Below are positions 20,396 through 29,285 of a DNA stretch of 64,000 nucleotides, piece after piece (the first letter of the stretch is position 1; the number at the start of each line of letters is the position of its first letter). The translations under genes were made by a program, and so were the position numbers. This stretch comes from Methylomonas montana. GTDB taxonomy: Bacteria; Pseudomonadota; Gammaproteobacteria; Methylococcales; Methylomonadaceae. The stretch lies in the NCBI RefSeq assembly GCF_030490285.1, contig NZ_CP129884.1, positions 4,526,001 to 4,590,000 on the forward strand, read 5' to 3'. The notes beneath the pieces are model-generated. The model did not search any database. It saw nothing but the letters and a program-made list of their open reading frames with translations, and was not told the DNA's origin.

Positions 20396-20782
20396 TTATT
20401 TGCGAGTCAGGAACAGATATAGAAATTTACATTTCAACGTCAGCTCTTTATCGTCCATTTCCACTACAGCGCAATCTTCGTATTTTTCCCGGCCAGGACT
20501 GATTTGCTTTTTGATCACGCCGTCAGCCACGCTATATTTGATCGGGATGGTCATTTCGCCAATGCCACTGCGCGCATCTTCACCGGTGGTTATCAGCGTG
20601 CCGTCCTTTTGAAATTCCCACGTTACTTGCAAAGGTTTTTTTTCTCGGTCCAATGCCAGGGCTTCGTGAGTGACCTGCCATTTGCCCAGAAGTTTTGAAT
20701 TATCCTGAAGTTTGACGTCGGCACTGACTGTAGACGTCGCAAATGCAGCAAACAGGGATAGAAGTATTGTTATTGTTTTCAT
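20396..20782 (-). CDS. Exported small protein, lipocalin-like, function unknown
   Basis: A 128-residue protein with a signal peptide (MKTITILLSLFAAFATSTVSA). The mature part begins LQDNSKLLGKWQV and alternates short strands (VTWEFQKDGTLITTG, KYSVADGVIKK, CAVVEMDDKELTLKC). This is the pattern of small lipocalin-like or DUF-type beta-barrel proteins that measure ligand or stress. It has one possible disulphide (Cys of EDCAV and LKCKF). I do not recognise a named family. Confidence 0.65.
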   Translation of the reverse strand: MKTITILLSLFAAFATSTVSADVKLQDNSKLLGKWQVTHEALALDREKKPLQVTWEFQKDGTLITTGEDARSGIGEMTIPIKYSVADGVIKKQISPGREKYEDCAVVEMDDKELTLKCKFLYLFLTRK

Positions 20783-20841
20783 TGTATGCTCCCGGCTGAG
20801 AGGTTAGTCGAGCCGCGAATATAGCATATTCGCTTTTGCCA

Positions 20842-21306
20842 TCAGCGCTTTTCTTCCTGCAAAACCAAGCGGGTTTTCGACAGATAATCGTGCCAGCACA
20901 GACCGTTTTTATCGAACAGACACCAGAGAAATCCCAGCCCCAAGCATGCCCAGGATAGTACTCCGCCGATAAAGCGGATGCCGGCTTGCCGCCAGTTGAG
21001 GACTTGACCGTCCGGAGTCAGGACTTTTATCTTCCATGCGCGCAAGCCCAGAGTTTGGCCGCCGTGAGTCCAAAACCAGCCGTAAAACACAAAGCTGATC
21101 GTCAACAGATAAACGGGATAAAAAAACTGATCGGCGGCGAATGCCTGACCGGCGTTGAATGGTAAGGCTATGGCGGTGGCTAGAAAAAATACCGCCAGCA
21201 ACAGAAGGGCGTCATAGCAAACCGCGGCCATTCGACGCAAAAAACCCGGCGCCGATAGTTTATCCGCGCCGGGTTTGGGGATGATTGCTTGATTCGATTG
21301 CCGCAA
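20842..21306 (-). CDS. RDD family membrane protein
   Basis: A 154-residue protein with three or four membrane helices and the RDD signature: PGFLRRMAAVCYDALLLLAV near the N-terminus and QTLGLRAWKIKVL in the middle. The function of RDD proteins varies (some are Na+/H+ antiporters). The start appears to be TTG at 21306, directly after the stop of the upstream small gene. The only ATG, 25 codons in, would cut into the conserved RRMAAVCYD block. Confidence 0.82.
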   Translation of the reverse strand: MRQSNQAIIPKPGADKLSAPGFLRRMAAVCYDALLLLAVFFLATAIALPFNAGQAFAADQFFYPVYLLTISFVFYGWFWTHGGQTLGLRAWKIKVLTPDGQVLNWRQAGIRFIGGVLSWACLGLGFLWCLFDKNGLCWHDYLSKTRLVLQEEKR

Positions 21307-21486
21307 TTACTTGTCGAAAATCGCCAATTTTTGGCCCATGTACATGCTCATGCCGACCAAGGCTCCGATCATCAAAATGGAAAACAGAAAAGGAGGCCTA
21401 TGGAACACCAACAAAGCGAAGTCGGCGACGAATAGACTAGTAAATAAGGGCTGGTCTACAAAACCCAATAAAATTTTTTTAAACAT
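21307..21486 (-). CDS. Small membrane protein, unknown
   Basis: A 59-residue protein from ATG 21486, preceded by GGAG. It has two hydrophobic segments (LFTSLFVADFALLVF and FLFSILMIGALVGMSMYMG). It ends at the base before the RDD start, so the two are probably co-transcribed. No family recognised. Confidence 0.55.
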   Translation of the reverse strand: MFKKILLGFVDQPLFTSLFVADFALLVFHRPPFLFSILMIGALVGMSMYMGQKLAIFDK

Positions 21487-21717
21487 ACGCTCCACACTCC
21501 GAAGTAAATTCCCCATCACCTGCGAAAGGACGACGAGTACAGCCATTTATTATGTTATTACGCCAGTATCTAGCGAATATCGAAATTCTACATTTAACGC
21601 AAGGGAATGTAAAAGAAAGTGCTTGATTGAGCTTAAATCTGACGAGGTGTTATGATAAGAACATTCGGCTGTTTGCGCCCGAAACCTCGAAAAGGCTGGC
21701 AAACGTCATTTCTAAAC

Positions 21718-21734
21718 AAAGGGATAAAGTCATT
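21718..21734 (+). promoter_or_regulatory. pcnB: Ribosome-binding site and AUU start of pcnB
   Basis: AAAGGGA at 21718-21724 is a good Shine-Dalgarno match, seven bases before the ATT codon at 21732-21734. No ATG, GTG or TTG lies in frame between an unsuitable TTG at 21627 and the conserved PcnB body. E. coli pcnB has been reported to start at AUU, and the residues after this ATT line up with the start of E. coli PcnB. Confidence 0.65.
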
Positions 21735-23108
21735 TTTAGTTTCTTCAAAAAAATCTTTTCGCCAGTAGCGCAAGTTACCGATACGGCTAATGCTCCGGCC
21801 GGATCGAGTACGGCAAAGATTTATCCGCGGTCCGAGCACTGCATTTCTCGCGCGCAAATCAGTGACAATGCCTTGAAAGTATTGCAGCGCCTGAAAAAAG
21901 CCGATTACGAAGCCTATTTGGTCGGCGGCTGCGTCAGGGATTTGCTATTGGGCCGCGAACCCAAGGATTTCGACGTGGCGACCAACGCCAGCCCGGAACA
22001 AGTTAAACAAGTGTTCCGTAACTGCCGGATCATTGGCCGGCGTTTCCGTCTGGCCCATGTTTTTTTCGGACGCGAGATCATCGAAGTCGCCACCTTTCGC
22101 GGCTCCGAGACGGAAGAATCCGATCAACAAGTCGTGCATGAGGACGGCCGCTTATTGCGCGATAACGTTTTCGGCACCCTAGAACAAGACGTCTGGCGCC
22201 GAGATTTCACGGTTAATGCGCTGTATTACAACATCCGCGATTTTTCGGTGGTCGATTTCACTGGCGGCATGCAGGATCATGCGGCAGCGGTGATGCGGCT
22301 GATCGGCGATCCGGAAGTGCGCTACCGGGAAGACCCAGTGCGGATGCTGCGAGCGATCCGTTTCGCCGTGAAATTGGGCTTTACCCTGCATCCCGATACC
22401 GAGAAACCGATTTACGCCCAGGCCGATCTATTAAAAAGCATACCTTCGGCGCGCCTTTACGACGAAGTCATCAAATTATTCCTATCCGGTTACGGACTGC
22501 AAACTTTCGAAATGCTCAGACATTACGGCCTGTTTGCGATCCTGTTCCCGGATACCGACCGCTGTCTGGCCAGCGAGGATCACGACTTCCCCAGGCTGTT
22601 TTTGATCAGGGCCTTGGAAAATTCGGATGCGCGTTTTAACGACGGCAAAACTCTGACGCCTTATTTTTTGCTGGCCGCCTTGTTATGGGAACCCTTACAA
22701 ATAGCCGCACAAAAACGTATCGGCCACGGTGAAAACGAAACGCTGGCCTATCAAAATGCCGCTAACGAAGTCTTGACCAGACAGATCAAGATTACCGCTC
22801 TGCCGCGCCATATCACCCAGTCGATGCGCGAAGTCTGGTTCTTACAGAGCAAATTTTCCAAAACCGTCGGCGTTCGGCCTTACCGTTTGCTGGAACTACC
22901 CAAATTTAGGGCGGCCTACGATTTTTTACGGCTGCGAGCGGAAACCGGCGGCGCCGATCCGGAACTGGTCGAATGGTGGACCAAATTCCAGGAGGCCGAC
23001 GAAACCTTACGTGAAAAAATGACCGCGCCACCCAAGTCCGGCAACGGCAAACCGCGCAATCGCAAATCCGGCCGTTATCGTCCGCGGACCAAGCCTGCCG
23101 CCAATTAG
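21732..23108 (+). CDS. pcnB: Poly(A) polymerase I
   Basis: A 458-residue class II nucleotidyltransferase that adds poly(A) tails to RNA and promotes decay. The N-terminal catalytic part has YLVGGCVRDLLLGREPKDFDV with the two catalytic Asp residues, then GRRFRLAHV and RRDFTVNALYYN. The C-terminus is basic (KPRNRKSGRYRPR), which fits RNA binding. The length matches E. coli PcnB (about 465). I place the start at the ATT at 21732, which has a good ribosome-binding site; the TTG at 21627 would add 35 residues unlike the family. folK follows two bases later. Confidence 0.92.
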   Translation: MFSFFKKIFSPVAQVTDTANAPAGSSTAKIYPRSEHCISRAQISDNALKVLQRLKKADYEAYLVGGCVRDLLLGREPKDFDVATNASPEQVKQVFRNCRIIGRRFRLAHVFFGREIIEVATFRGSETEESDQQVVHEDGRLLRDNVFGTLEQDVWRRDFTVNALYYNIRDFSVVDFTGGMQDHAAAVMRLIGDPEVRYREDPVRMLRAIRFAVKLGFTLHPDTEKPIYAQADLLKSIPSARLYDEVIKLFLSGYGLQTFEMLRHYGLFAILFPDTDRCLASEDHDFPRLFLIRALENSDARFNDGKTLTPYFLLAALLWEPLQIAAQKRIGHGENETLAYQNAANEVLTRQIKITALPRHITQSMREVWFLQSKFSKTVGVRPYRLLELPKFRAAYDFLRLRAETGGADPELVEWWTKFQEADETLREKMTAPPKSGNGKPRNRKSGRYRPRTKPAAN

Positions 23109-23110
23109 CC

Positions 23111-23614
23111 ATGCCGTCATTCCGCTCCGGCGTCGAGGCCTATATCGGCCTGGGCAGCAATCTCGATGATCCTGTCGTTCACGTCAACCAGGCCAGGCTT
23201 GCGATCGCCGCTGTGCCGGGCATAACCGAAATCGGTTTTTCGCCCTTGTATCGCAGCCAACCGGTCGGCCCGCAAGATCAGCCTGACTATATCAACGCAG
23301 TGATGCGAATCTCGACCGAACTGGAGCCGCTGGCATTGCTCAGACAATTGCAACAGATCGAAAACCAGCATGGCCGACTGCGCCTGGTGCGCTGGGGTGC
23401 GCGGACGCTGGATTTGGATGTTTTGCTATACGACCAGCAGATCATCAATGAACCGGACCTGATCGTGCCGCATCCCGAGCTAGCCAAGCGAGGGTTCGTG
23501 CTTTATCCCTTGGCGGATCTGGCCGCCGCCGAGATGCCGATTCCGGGCTTAGGGACGTTGTCGCAACTATTGGCGGCCTGTCCGGCAGACGGCTTGCGGA
23601 AAATCACATCATGA
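23111..23614 (+). CDS. folK: HPPK, 6-hydroxymethyl-dihydropterin pyrophosphokinase
   Basis: A 167-residue folate enzyme. AYIGLGSNLDDP near the N-terminus, SPLYRSQPVGPQDQPDYINAV and RWGARTLDLDVLLY (with the two magnesium-binding Asp residues) followed by VPHPELAKRGFVLYPL are the HPPK signatures. It transfers pyrophosphate from ATP to 6-hydroxymethyl-7,8-dihydropterin. It overlaps panB by four bases. Confidence 0.95.
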   Translation: MPSFRSGVEAYIGLGSNLDDPVVHVNQARLAIAAVPGITEIGFSPLYRSQPVGPQDQPDYINAVMRISTELEPLALLRQLQQIENQHGRLRLVRWGARTLDLDVLLYDQQIINEPDLIVPHPELAKRGFVLYPLADLAAAEMPIPGLGTLSQLLAACPADGLRKITS

Positions 23615-24420
23615 CTCTATATGCCGACTCCTTGAAAGCACTGACCGTCAGCGATCTGGCGGCGATGAAGCAAGCCGGCGAAAAAATCAGCTGCTTGACC
23701 GCTTACGACGCCAGTTTCAGTGCGCTGTTGGATAAGGCCGGTATCGATATTATCCTGATAGGCGATTCGCTGGGCATGGTCATTCAGGGTCACAACAGTA
23801 CGCTGCCGGTGACAATCGACGACATGGCTTATCACAGCCGCAGCGTTGCCGGGGCGAGAAAACGAGCTTTCCTGATCACCGACTTGCCGTTCGCCAGCTA
23901 TGCCACGCCCGAACAGGCTTTGGCCAATGCCGCGCGCCTGATGCAGGCAGGCGCGGCGCAGATGGTCAAACTGGAGGGCGCCAAGACCGAAGTCATCCAA
24001 TTTCTGGTGGAACAAGGCATTCCGGTCTGCGGCCATCTAGGCTTGCTGCCGCAATCGGTGAATCGTTTGGGCGGTTACAAAGTACAGGGGCGGGATGAAC
24101 CACAAGCCCGGCAAATCGTCGCGGATGCCGAGCAGATCGAACAAGCCGGCGCGAGCCTGTTGGTGCTGGAATGCGTGCCCGCCGCGCTAGCCGCCGAAAT
24201 CAGCCGGCGCCTGAGTATTCCGGTAATCGGCATCGGCGCCGGCATCGACTGCGACGGCCAGGTATTGGTGCTTTACGATATGCTGAATATCAGCACCGGC
24301 AAACGGCCGCGTTTTTCCAAAGACTTCATGGCCGAGGCCGGCAGCATAGAAGAGGCGGTGCGCAATTATCATCAAGCAGTCAAATCCGCGCAGTTTCCAG
24401 GCCCGGAACACAGCTATTAA
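23611..24420 (+). CDS. panB: Ketopantoate hydroxymethyltransferase
   Basis: A 269-residue enzyme that makes ketopantoate from 2-oxoisovalerate and methylene-tetrahydrofolate, the first step of pantothenate synthesis. Signatures are LTAYDASFSALLDKAGIDIIL, GDSLGMVIQGHNSTLPVT, CGHLGLLPQSVNRLGGYKVQG and IGIGAGIDCDGQVLV. It is coupled to folK by an ATGA overlap and is followed by panC after four bases. Confidence 0.96.
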   Translation: MTLYADSLKALTVSDLAAMKQAGEKISCLTAYDASFSALLDKAGIDIILIGDSLGMVIQGHNSTLPVTIDDMAYHSRSVAGARKRAFLITDLPFASYATPEQALANAARLMQAGAAQMVKLEGAKTEVIQFLVEQGIPVCGHLGLLPQSVNRLGGYKVQGRDEPQARQIVADAEQIEQAGASLLVLECVPAALAAEISRRLSIPVIGIGAGIDCDGQVLVLYDMLNISTGKRPRFSKDFMAEAGSIEEAVRNYHQAVKSAQFPGPEHSY

Positions 24421-24424
24421 GCCT

Positions 24425-25276
24425 ATGCAAACAGTGACCAACATCGCCGCGTTAAGAGAGGTCGTCAGCCAATGGCGGCAAGCCGGCCTCAGTGTCGGTT
24501 TCGTGCCGACCATGGGTAATCTGCATGCGGGGCATATCAAGCTGGTCAACGCCGCCAAACAGCAGACCGACAAGGTCGTGGTCAGCATTTTCGTGAATCC
24601 CACCCAATTCGGGCCGAACGAGGATTTTGCCAGTTACCCGCGCACCGAACAGCAAGATCGAGAAAAATTGATAGCAAGCGGCGCCGACTTGCTGTTTTTG
24701 CCACCGGTAGCGGAAATGTATCCGCAAGCCGCGCAAACCGGCATTTCGGTAAAAGGCTTGTCGGGCCTGCATTGCGGTGCCAGCCGACCCGGCCATTTCG
24801 ACGGCGTGGCCTTGGTGGTTTGCAAGCTGTTGAATATGGTACAACCCGATCTGCTGCTGCTGGGCGAGAAGGATTTTCAGCAACTGACGCTGATTCGGCA
24901 AATGGTCGCCGATCTGAATATTCCGGTGACGGTCCGGGGCGTGGCGACGGTGCGGGAAGCCGACGGTTTGGCGATGAGCTCGCGCAACGGCTATCTTTCC
25001 GAGCAACATAGACAGCAGGCCCCCAAGCTCTATCAAGCCCTGTCTGCGGCGCAGGATGCGATCTTAGCCGGCAATAACGATTATCCGGCGGTCGCGGAGC
25101 AACAGCGGCAAAATCTGCAACAAGCCGGGTTTGCGGTGGATTATTTCAGCATCTGCCGCAGCGCGGATTTATTGCCGGCAAATGCTGGCGATACCGATCT
25201 ACTGATTTTGCTGGCGGCCAGACTGGGCACGACCCGACTGATCGACAATATCCATTTTCGTAAGGCAAGCGCCTGA
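24425..25276 (+). CDS. panC: Pantoate-beta-alanine ligase
   Basis: A 283-residue ligase of the HIGH-type nucleotidyltransferase superfamily. GFVPTMGNLHAGHIKLV holds the HIGH-like motif (HAGH), and NPTQFGPNEDF, GEKDFQQLTLIRQMV and MSSRNGYLS are also conserved. It joins pantoate and beta-alanine. It follows panB directly; panD, which supplies beta-alanine, is about 100 bases downstream. Confidence 0.96.
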   Translation: MQTVTNIAALREVVSQWRQAGLSVGFVPTMGNLHAGHIKLVNAAKQQTDKVVVSIFVNPTQFGPNEDFASYPRTEQQDREKLIASGADLLFLPPVAEMYPQAAQTGISVKGLSGLHCGASRPGHFDGVALVVCKLLNMVQPDLLLLGEKDFQQLTLIRQMVADLNIPVTVRGVATVREADGLAMSSRNGYLSEQHRQQAPKLYQALSAAQDAILAGNNDYPAVAEQQRQNLQQAGFAVDYFSICRSADLLPANAGDTDLLILLAARLGTTRLIDNIHFRKASA

Positions 25277-25374
25277 TGATGTTGATTTTTTAGCTATAAA
25301 AGCTAATGCTTAAATTTGATAGCCAATTCAATTTCGGGCATAATCGCCTGCCCTAGTATTCGACCTTGTTTACC

Positions 25375-25755
25375 ATGAACATAAACATGCTTAAAGCCAA
25401 GTTACACCGTGCGCGGGTAACCCATTCAGAACTGGATTACGAAGGATCCTGTGCGATTGACGGCAAAATTTTGGATTTTTCAGGGATTAGGGAATACGAG
25501 CAAATCCATATTTATAACGTTAATAATGGTCAGCGCTTCACTACCTACGCGATCCGCGCCGAAGAGGGTTCCGGTGTGTTTTCGATTAACGGCGCTGCTG
25601 CCCGGCTGGCTTGCCCTGGCGATTTGATTATCGTCTGCGCGTTCGCCAGCTTAGACGAGAAGGAACTGAAGAACTACAAGCCGACTTTGGTGTATTTCGA
25701 CGGCAACAATACGATTAGCCATTCCAGTCATTCCATTCCTGTTCAGGCCGCCTGA
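25375..25755 (+). CDS. panD: Aspartate 1-decarboxylase
   Basis: A 126-residue pyruvoyl enzyme making beta-alanine from aspartate. From the ATG at 25375 the self-cleavage site falls at Gly24-Ser25 (DYEGSC), the same position as in E. coli, and the Ser becomes the pyruvoyl group. [21 protein letters not shown] and NGAAARL are conserved. The open frame also has a TTG at 25366, but the ATG gives the usual length. A terminator follows. Confidence 0.95.
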   Translation: MNINMLKAKLHRARVTHSELDYEGSCAIDGKILDFSGIREYEQIHIYNVNNGQRFTTYAIRAEEGSGVFSINGAAARLACPGDLIIVCAFASLDEKELKNYKPTLVYFDGNNTISHSSHSIPVQAA

Positions 25756-25760
25756 TTTGA

Positions 25761-25790
25761 ACAACCGCCGGTTTCATCGCCGGCGGTTGT
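25761..25790 (+). terminator. Intrinsic terminator after panD
   Basis: ACAACCGCCGG and CCGGCGGTTGT form a perfect 11-base stem around TTTCATCG, followed by TTGCCTTTCTTTTTT. It ends panD transcription; fliW converges from the other side. Confidence 0.85.
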
Positions 25791-25803
25791 TTGCCTTTCT
25801 TTT

Positions 25804-26262
25804 TTAAGCTTCGGATACGTCGATTTCGCTGACTTTCTCGGTCAGCGTGATGCTCTGCTCGATAGCCGCGAGCACTTTTTGCAGGCCGATGCGCTTATTG
25901 GTGTTAATCAACAGCGGCGCTTTGATCGAACCTTTGATGGTCGGCTTGCCGCTATCCTGCTCGTTGTCCTTATGCAGCAAAATCAAAATCAACAACTCGT
26001 CGCCTTCCTGCACTTGCAACAGCGCCTCTTCGGCGTCGGTCACGGTAAAGTTGTAATTGATGTTGAAATGCGAAGGATGGGCTACCGAGAAGGTTAAATC
26101 GCTGTTGTCGACCGATTGCAGCCAATAGACGATTTCACTGCCTTCCTGATGGAACAGCTTGAAGCGGGTTTGATCCTCAAAACCGGGCAAACCGCGCGGA
26201 AAATTGATGATGGTATCCGGATTGATTTCTTGGTTGCCTAACAATTTCGATTGAATTTCCAT
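25804..26262 (-). CDS. fliW: FliW flagellar assembly factor
   Basis: A 152-residue protein matching FliW: NFPRGLPGFEDQTRFKLF in the N-terminal half and INTNKRIGLQKVL near the end. FliW binds flagellin and, in bacteria where it is studied, also binds and inhibits CsrA. No csrA or flagellar gene is nearby; the gene stands alone between panD and the B12 riboswitch. FliW is less common in gammaproteobacteria than in Firmicutes or Campylobacterota. Confidence 0.88.
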   Translation of the reverse strand: MEIQSKLLGNQEINPDTIINFPRGLPGFEDQTRFKLFHQEGSEIVYWLQSVDNSDLTFSVAHPSHFNINYNFTVTDAEEALLQVQEGDELLILILLHKDNEQDSGKPTIKGSIKAPLLINTNKRIGLQKVLAAIEQSITLTEKVSEIDVSEA

Positions 26263-26416
26263 AATCCCGCCCGTGTTTGTCTAAGTATAAGTTAACAGCA
26301 TTGATCAGTGCAGCAATGTATAGCATGGAAATGGGTATTTGCAATATCGATTCGGCGCTTGTCTTACCGGTTCCCTTGCTTTATCAGCGCCGACTGAATA
26401 CAATCGACCCTCTTCT

Positions 26417-26610
26417 TTCAGGTGTTTGGGTCCGTTCAAGGCCCAACTTAAACAGGAAGTCGGTGCGGCGATTGTGACAACTCTCGCCCAGGCCGACGCT
26501 GCCCCCGCAACGGTAGATAAGTAAAGAGCTGCGTTTTTGCCACTGTGCGATTTGCATGGGAAGGTCGTAGTTCAGGCTGCAAGCCCCTTATAAGCCCGGA
26601 GACTGGCCGG
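26417..26610 (+). ncRNA. Cobalamin (adenosylcobalamin-type) riboswitch
   Basis: Upstream of btuB lies an AGGTG element (about 26419), a GGAAGTCGGTG segment, the B12 box GCTGCCCCCGCAACGGTA at 26498-26515, and a closing AAGCCCGGAGACTGGCC at 26592-26608. These are the conserved landmarks of a B12 riboswitch in the right order. It should repress the btuB-btuM-cbiB-cobD unit when cobalamin is abundant. The boundaries are approximate. Confidence 0.93.
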
Positions 26611-26745
26611 AAAGATCATTCGAGACAGCGGAGGGCTGTTTACGGAATGGTCAGAGTCCATGCCTAGCCTGCCTCCGCCTTTTTCGTTTGCCGTTTTTCC
26701 TCTGTCCTTTTTTAACCCGGATGCGCGGCGGGCGCAGAGGACAAT

Positions 26746-28575
26746 ATGCAAAAAATTCTATTCGGCTCCTTAGTATTGGCGGGCATAGGCGCGTCTCACT
26801 CAAGCCAGGCGGCAACCAGCGGCGAAACCACTGATCTTCCGGAAACGGTCGTCACGGCGACTCGTACCGAAACCCGGCAGAACGAGCTGGCAACCCCGAT
26901 GACGGTTTATACGCGCCAGGACATCGAAAAACTCCAAGTTAGAACCTTACCCGAACTACTAAAAGGTACGCCAGGCGTCGATATGGTGCAGAGCGGCGGC
27001 TACGGCAAGGACACCAATGTCTTTCTGCGTGGCACCAATTCAGACCATGTACTGGTACTGATAGACGGCATCAAGGCGGGGTCGGTTACCACCGGTACCG
27101 CCGCGTTTCAATTTATCCCGATCGATCAAATCGAACGGGTGGAAATCACCCGTGGACCGCAATCCAGCCTTTACGGCTCGGAAGCGATCGGCGGGGTGAT
27201 TCAGATATTTACCCGCAAGGGCGGCAACAGCGAACGGCCGAACATTGCGCTGGAAACCGGCGGCGGTTCTTACGACACCTACAATGGCTCGGCAGCCATC
27301 AATGGTAAATGGGGTAAGGCCTGGTACAGTCTGGGCGCCGCTCAATTCGGCAGCCAAGGCATTAACGCTCAGAGCGGCGTCAGCGTCGCGAACGGCTACA
27401 ATCCGGATCGCGATGGTTATAACAACACCAGCTTGAATGCCAAAACCGGTTACCGTTTCGACAATGGTACCGAACTCGAAGCGTTTTTCCTGCGCGCCGC
27501 AGGCGAAACCGAAATCGACAATCGCGATAGCGGCACCACCGAGTTCGTCAATCAGACGCTGGGCGCAACGGCCAAAGCCGATTTCACCGAGACTTGGCGC
27601 TCGACCTTGCGAGTCGGGCAAAGCGTTGATGACGCCGACCAGTTCAGGCACTCCGGACAGTTTTATAGCCGCTTCAACACCACGCGCTGGAACGCCAGCT
27701 GGCTCAATGAACTGGCCCTGCACAAGGACCATCAACTGACGCTGGGGACCGACTATCGTTTCGATGAAATCGACAGCACCACACGCTACGCAGAGACTTC
27801 CCGTTACGATGTCGGCGCATTCGCCGAACTGCATAGCCGGATTTTCGACCGGTATTTCCTGAATGCTTCTTTGCGTTGGGACGAAAACCAGGCCTTTGGC
27901 GACAGCGTCACCGGCAATCTCGGCTGGCGGTTTAATTGGGATTACGGTCTTAGCGCCTTTGCCAGTTTCGGCAACGCTTTTAAAGCGCCAACCTTTAACC
28001 AACTGTATTTCCCCGGTTTCGGCAATGCCGGTTTGCGGCCGGAAAAATCCACCAGCTTTGAAGCAGGCTTTGCCGGTCGGCACGCTTGGGCGAGCTGGGA
28101 GTTGCGGGGCTATCACACCAACATCGAGGATTTGATTGTATTCAGTGGTACGCCGTTTGCGGCCAGAAACATCGGCAAAGCGCAGATAGACGGCATAGAA
28201 GCCGAAATAGCCACGCAAATTTTCGGCTGGAACAACAAATTGAGCATGAGCTTAATGACGCCAAAGGACAGACAGACCAACTTGCGTCTGCCACGTCGGG
28301 TGACGGAAACCTTGTCCTACGATGTCTCACGCTCGTTCGGCGACTTTGATATTGGCGCCTCTTTGCTGGCTCAGGGCGAGCGTTTCGATAACAGCACCAA
28401 TACCGTGCGGCTGGGCAGTTTCATGACCGCCGATCTGCGCACCGCTTATCGCATTGACAAAAATTGGATGTTAAGCGCCAAACTGAATAATATGTTCGAC
28501 AAACGCTATCAAACGGTTAACACCTATAACAGCTTCGGTAGAAATTTCTATTTTTCGATCCATTACAATTACTAA
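26746..28575 (+). CDS. btuB: BtuB, TonB-dependent vitamin B12 receptor
   Basis: A 609-residue outer-membrane receptor with a signal peptide (cleavage near SSQA-A). A TonB box-like ETVVTATRTE and a plug domain with GGYGKDTNVFLRG, PQSSLYGSEAIGGVIQIFTRKG follow, then a 22-strand barrel ending in Tyr-Asn-Tyr as outer-membrane proteins often do. Placement directly after a cobalamin riboswitch and before B12 genes supports BtuB over other TonB-dependent receptors. TonB-ExbB-ExbD at the left end of the window would energise it. Confidence 0.93.
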   Translation: MQKILFGSLVLAGIGASHSSQAATSGETTDLPETVVTATRTETRQNELATPMTVYTRQDIEKLQVRTLPELLKGTPGVDMVQSGGYGKDTNVFLRGTNSDHVLVLIDGIKAGSVTTGTAAFQFIPIDQIERVEITRGPQSSLYGSEAIGGVIQIFTRKGGNSERPNIALETGGGSYDTYNGSAAINGKWGKAWYSLGAAQFGSQGINAQSGVSVANGYNPDRDGYNNTSLNAKTGYRFDNGTELEAFFLRAAGETEIDNRDSGTTEFVNQTLGATAKADFTETWRSTLRVGQSVDDADQFRHSGQFYSRFNTTRWNASWLNELALHKDHQLTLGTDYRFDEIDSTTRYAETSRYDVGAFAELHSRIFDRYFLNASLRWDENQAFGDSVTGNLGWRFNWDYGLSAFASFGNAFKAPTFNQLYFPGFGNAGLRPEKSTSFEAGFAGRHAWASWELRGYHTNIEDLIVFSGTPFAARNIGKAQIDGIEAEIATQIFGWNNKLSMSLMTPKDRQTNLRLPRRVTETLSYDVSRSFGDFDIGASLLAQGERFDNSTNTVRLGSFMTADLRTAYRIDKNWMLSAKLNNMFDKRYQTVNTYNSFGRNFYFSIHYNY

Positions 28576-28594
28576 ACCTTTTCTGGAGAACCCT

Positions 28595-29170
28595 ATGAGT
28601 CTGAACCAATCCTTGGCTGTGAAACCCGGCACGGTCGCGCTGATGGCATTGATGGCCGCCACCCGTTTCCACCATTTCGGCACGCCGTTCGCATTACCTG
28701 ACGCATCCTTGGCGATATTTTTCCTGGCCGGCTTATGGCTGGGCGGCCGTTATTTGTTCGTCTTGTTGCTGGCAGAAGCCGGTTTGATCGATTATCTGGC
28801 AATTACCAAACTCGGCGTCAGCGATTTTTGCGTATCCAAAGCCTATGTGTTTTTGATCGGCTCTTACGGCGCTATGTGGTTGGGCGGCAAATGGTGCCGC
28901 AAATTCGCAGTATTGTCGGTAGCCACCGCCGCGCAACGGTTTGCCGCGCTGGTAGTGTCCACCTCCATCGCATTTCTGTTTTCCAACGGTAGTTTCTACT
29001 GGTTGTCCGGCCGTTATCCCAACGGTTCGTTAGCGCAATATTTCGAGCGTTTTGCGATGTACTATCCGCCTTACCTAAGTAACACTTTGCTCTATGGCGT
29101 GGTCATTTTCGGCTTGGTCAGCGCGATAAAAGCCTTGCTGGCCGCCAAAGCGACCCGCGAAGCCATTTAA
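28595..29170 (+). CDS. btuM: BtuM-like inner-membrane B12 transporter (ECF S-component type)
   Basis: A 191-residue protein with about six membrane helices. It lies 19 bases after btuB, with GGAG before the start, in a riboswitch-controlled unit. A single Cys79 sits in VSDFCVSKAY. In the characterised BtuM of Thiobacillus denitrificans a cysteine at the equivalent position (Cys80) binds the cobalt of cobalamin and helps remove the cyano group. The size, position and Cys argue for BtuM. No ECF ATPase or T-component genes lie in the window, so it would act alone. The call rests on recall of the family rather than on an alignment. Confidence 0.75.
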   Translation: MSLNQSLAVKPGTVALMALMAATRFHHFGTPFALPDASLAIFFLAGLWLGGRYLFVLLLAEAGLIDYLAITKLGVSDFCVSKAYVFLIGSYGAMWLGGKWCRKFAVLSVATAAQRFAALVVSTSIAFLFSNGSFYWLSGRYPNGSLAQYFERFAMYYPPYLSNTLLYGVVIFGLVSAIKALLAAKATREAI

Positions 29171-29188
29171 CACCCGTAGCACAAACCC

Positions 29189-29212
29189 CGGGGGCGATTT
29201 CAATCGCCCCCG
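29189..29212. repeat. Strong GC-rich hairpin between btuM and cbiB
   Basis: CGGGGGCGATT and AATCGCCCCCG form a near-perfect hairpin with a TC loop, 19 bases after the btuM stop. There is no T-run, so it could reduce rather than end read-through into cbiB. Confidence 0.5.
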
Positions 29213-29285
29213 CTTCGTCCTGCCGGGGGCGTTAATCCCGTTGCCGTTCCGCTGATTTCGAATACCTGTTTATCCTCCGCAAAGC

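Noticed and set aside
27040-28218. 392-codon open frame on the minus strand across btuB
   Set aside because: Lies wholly opposite a well-supported receptor gene and its product has no family features; it is a shadow of GC-rich codon use.
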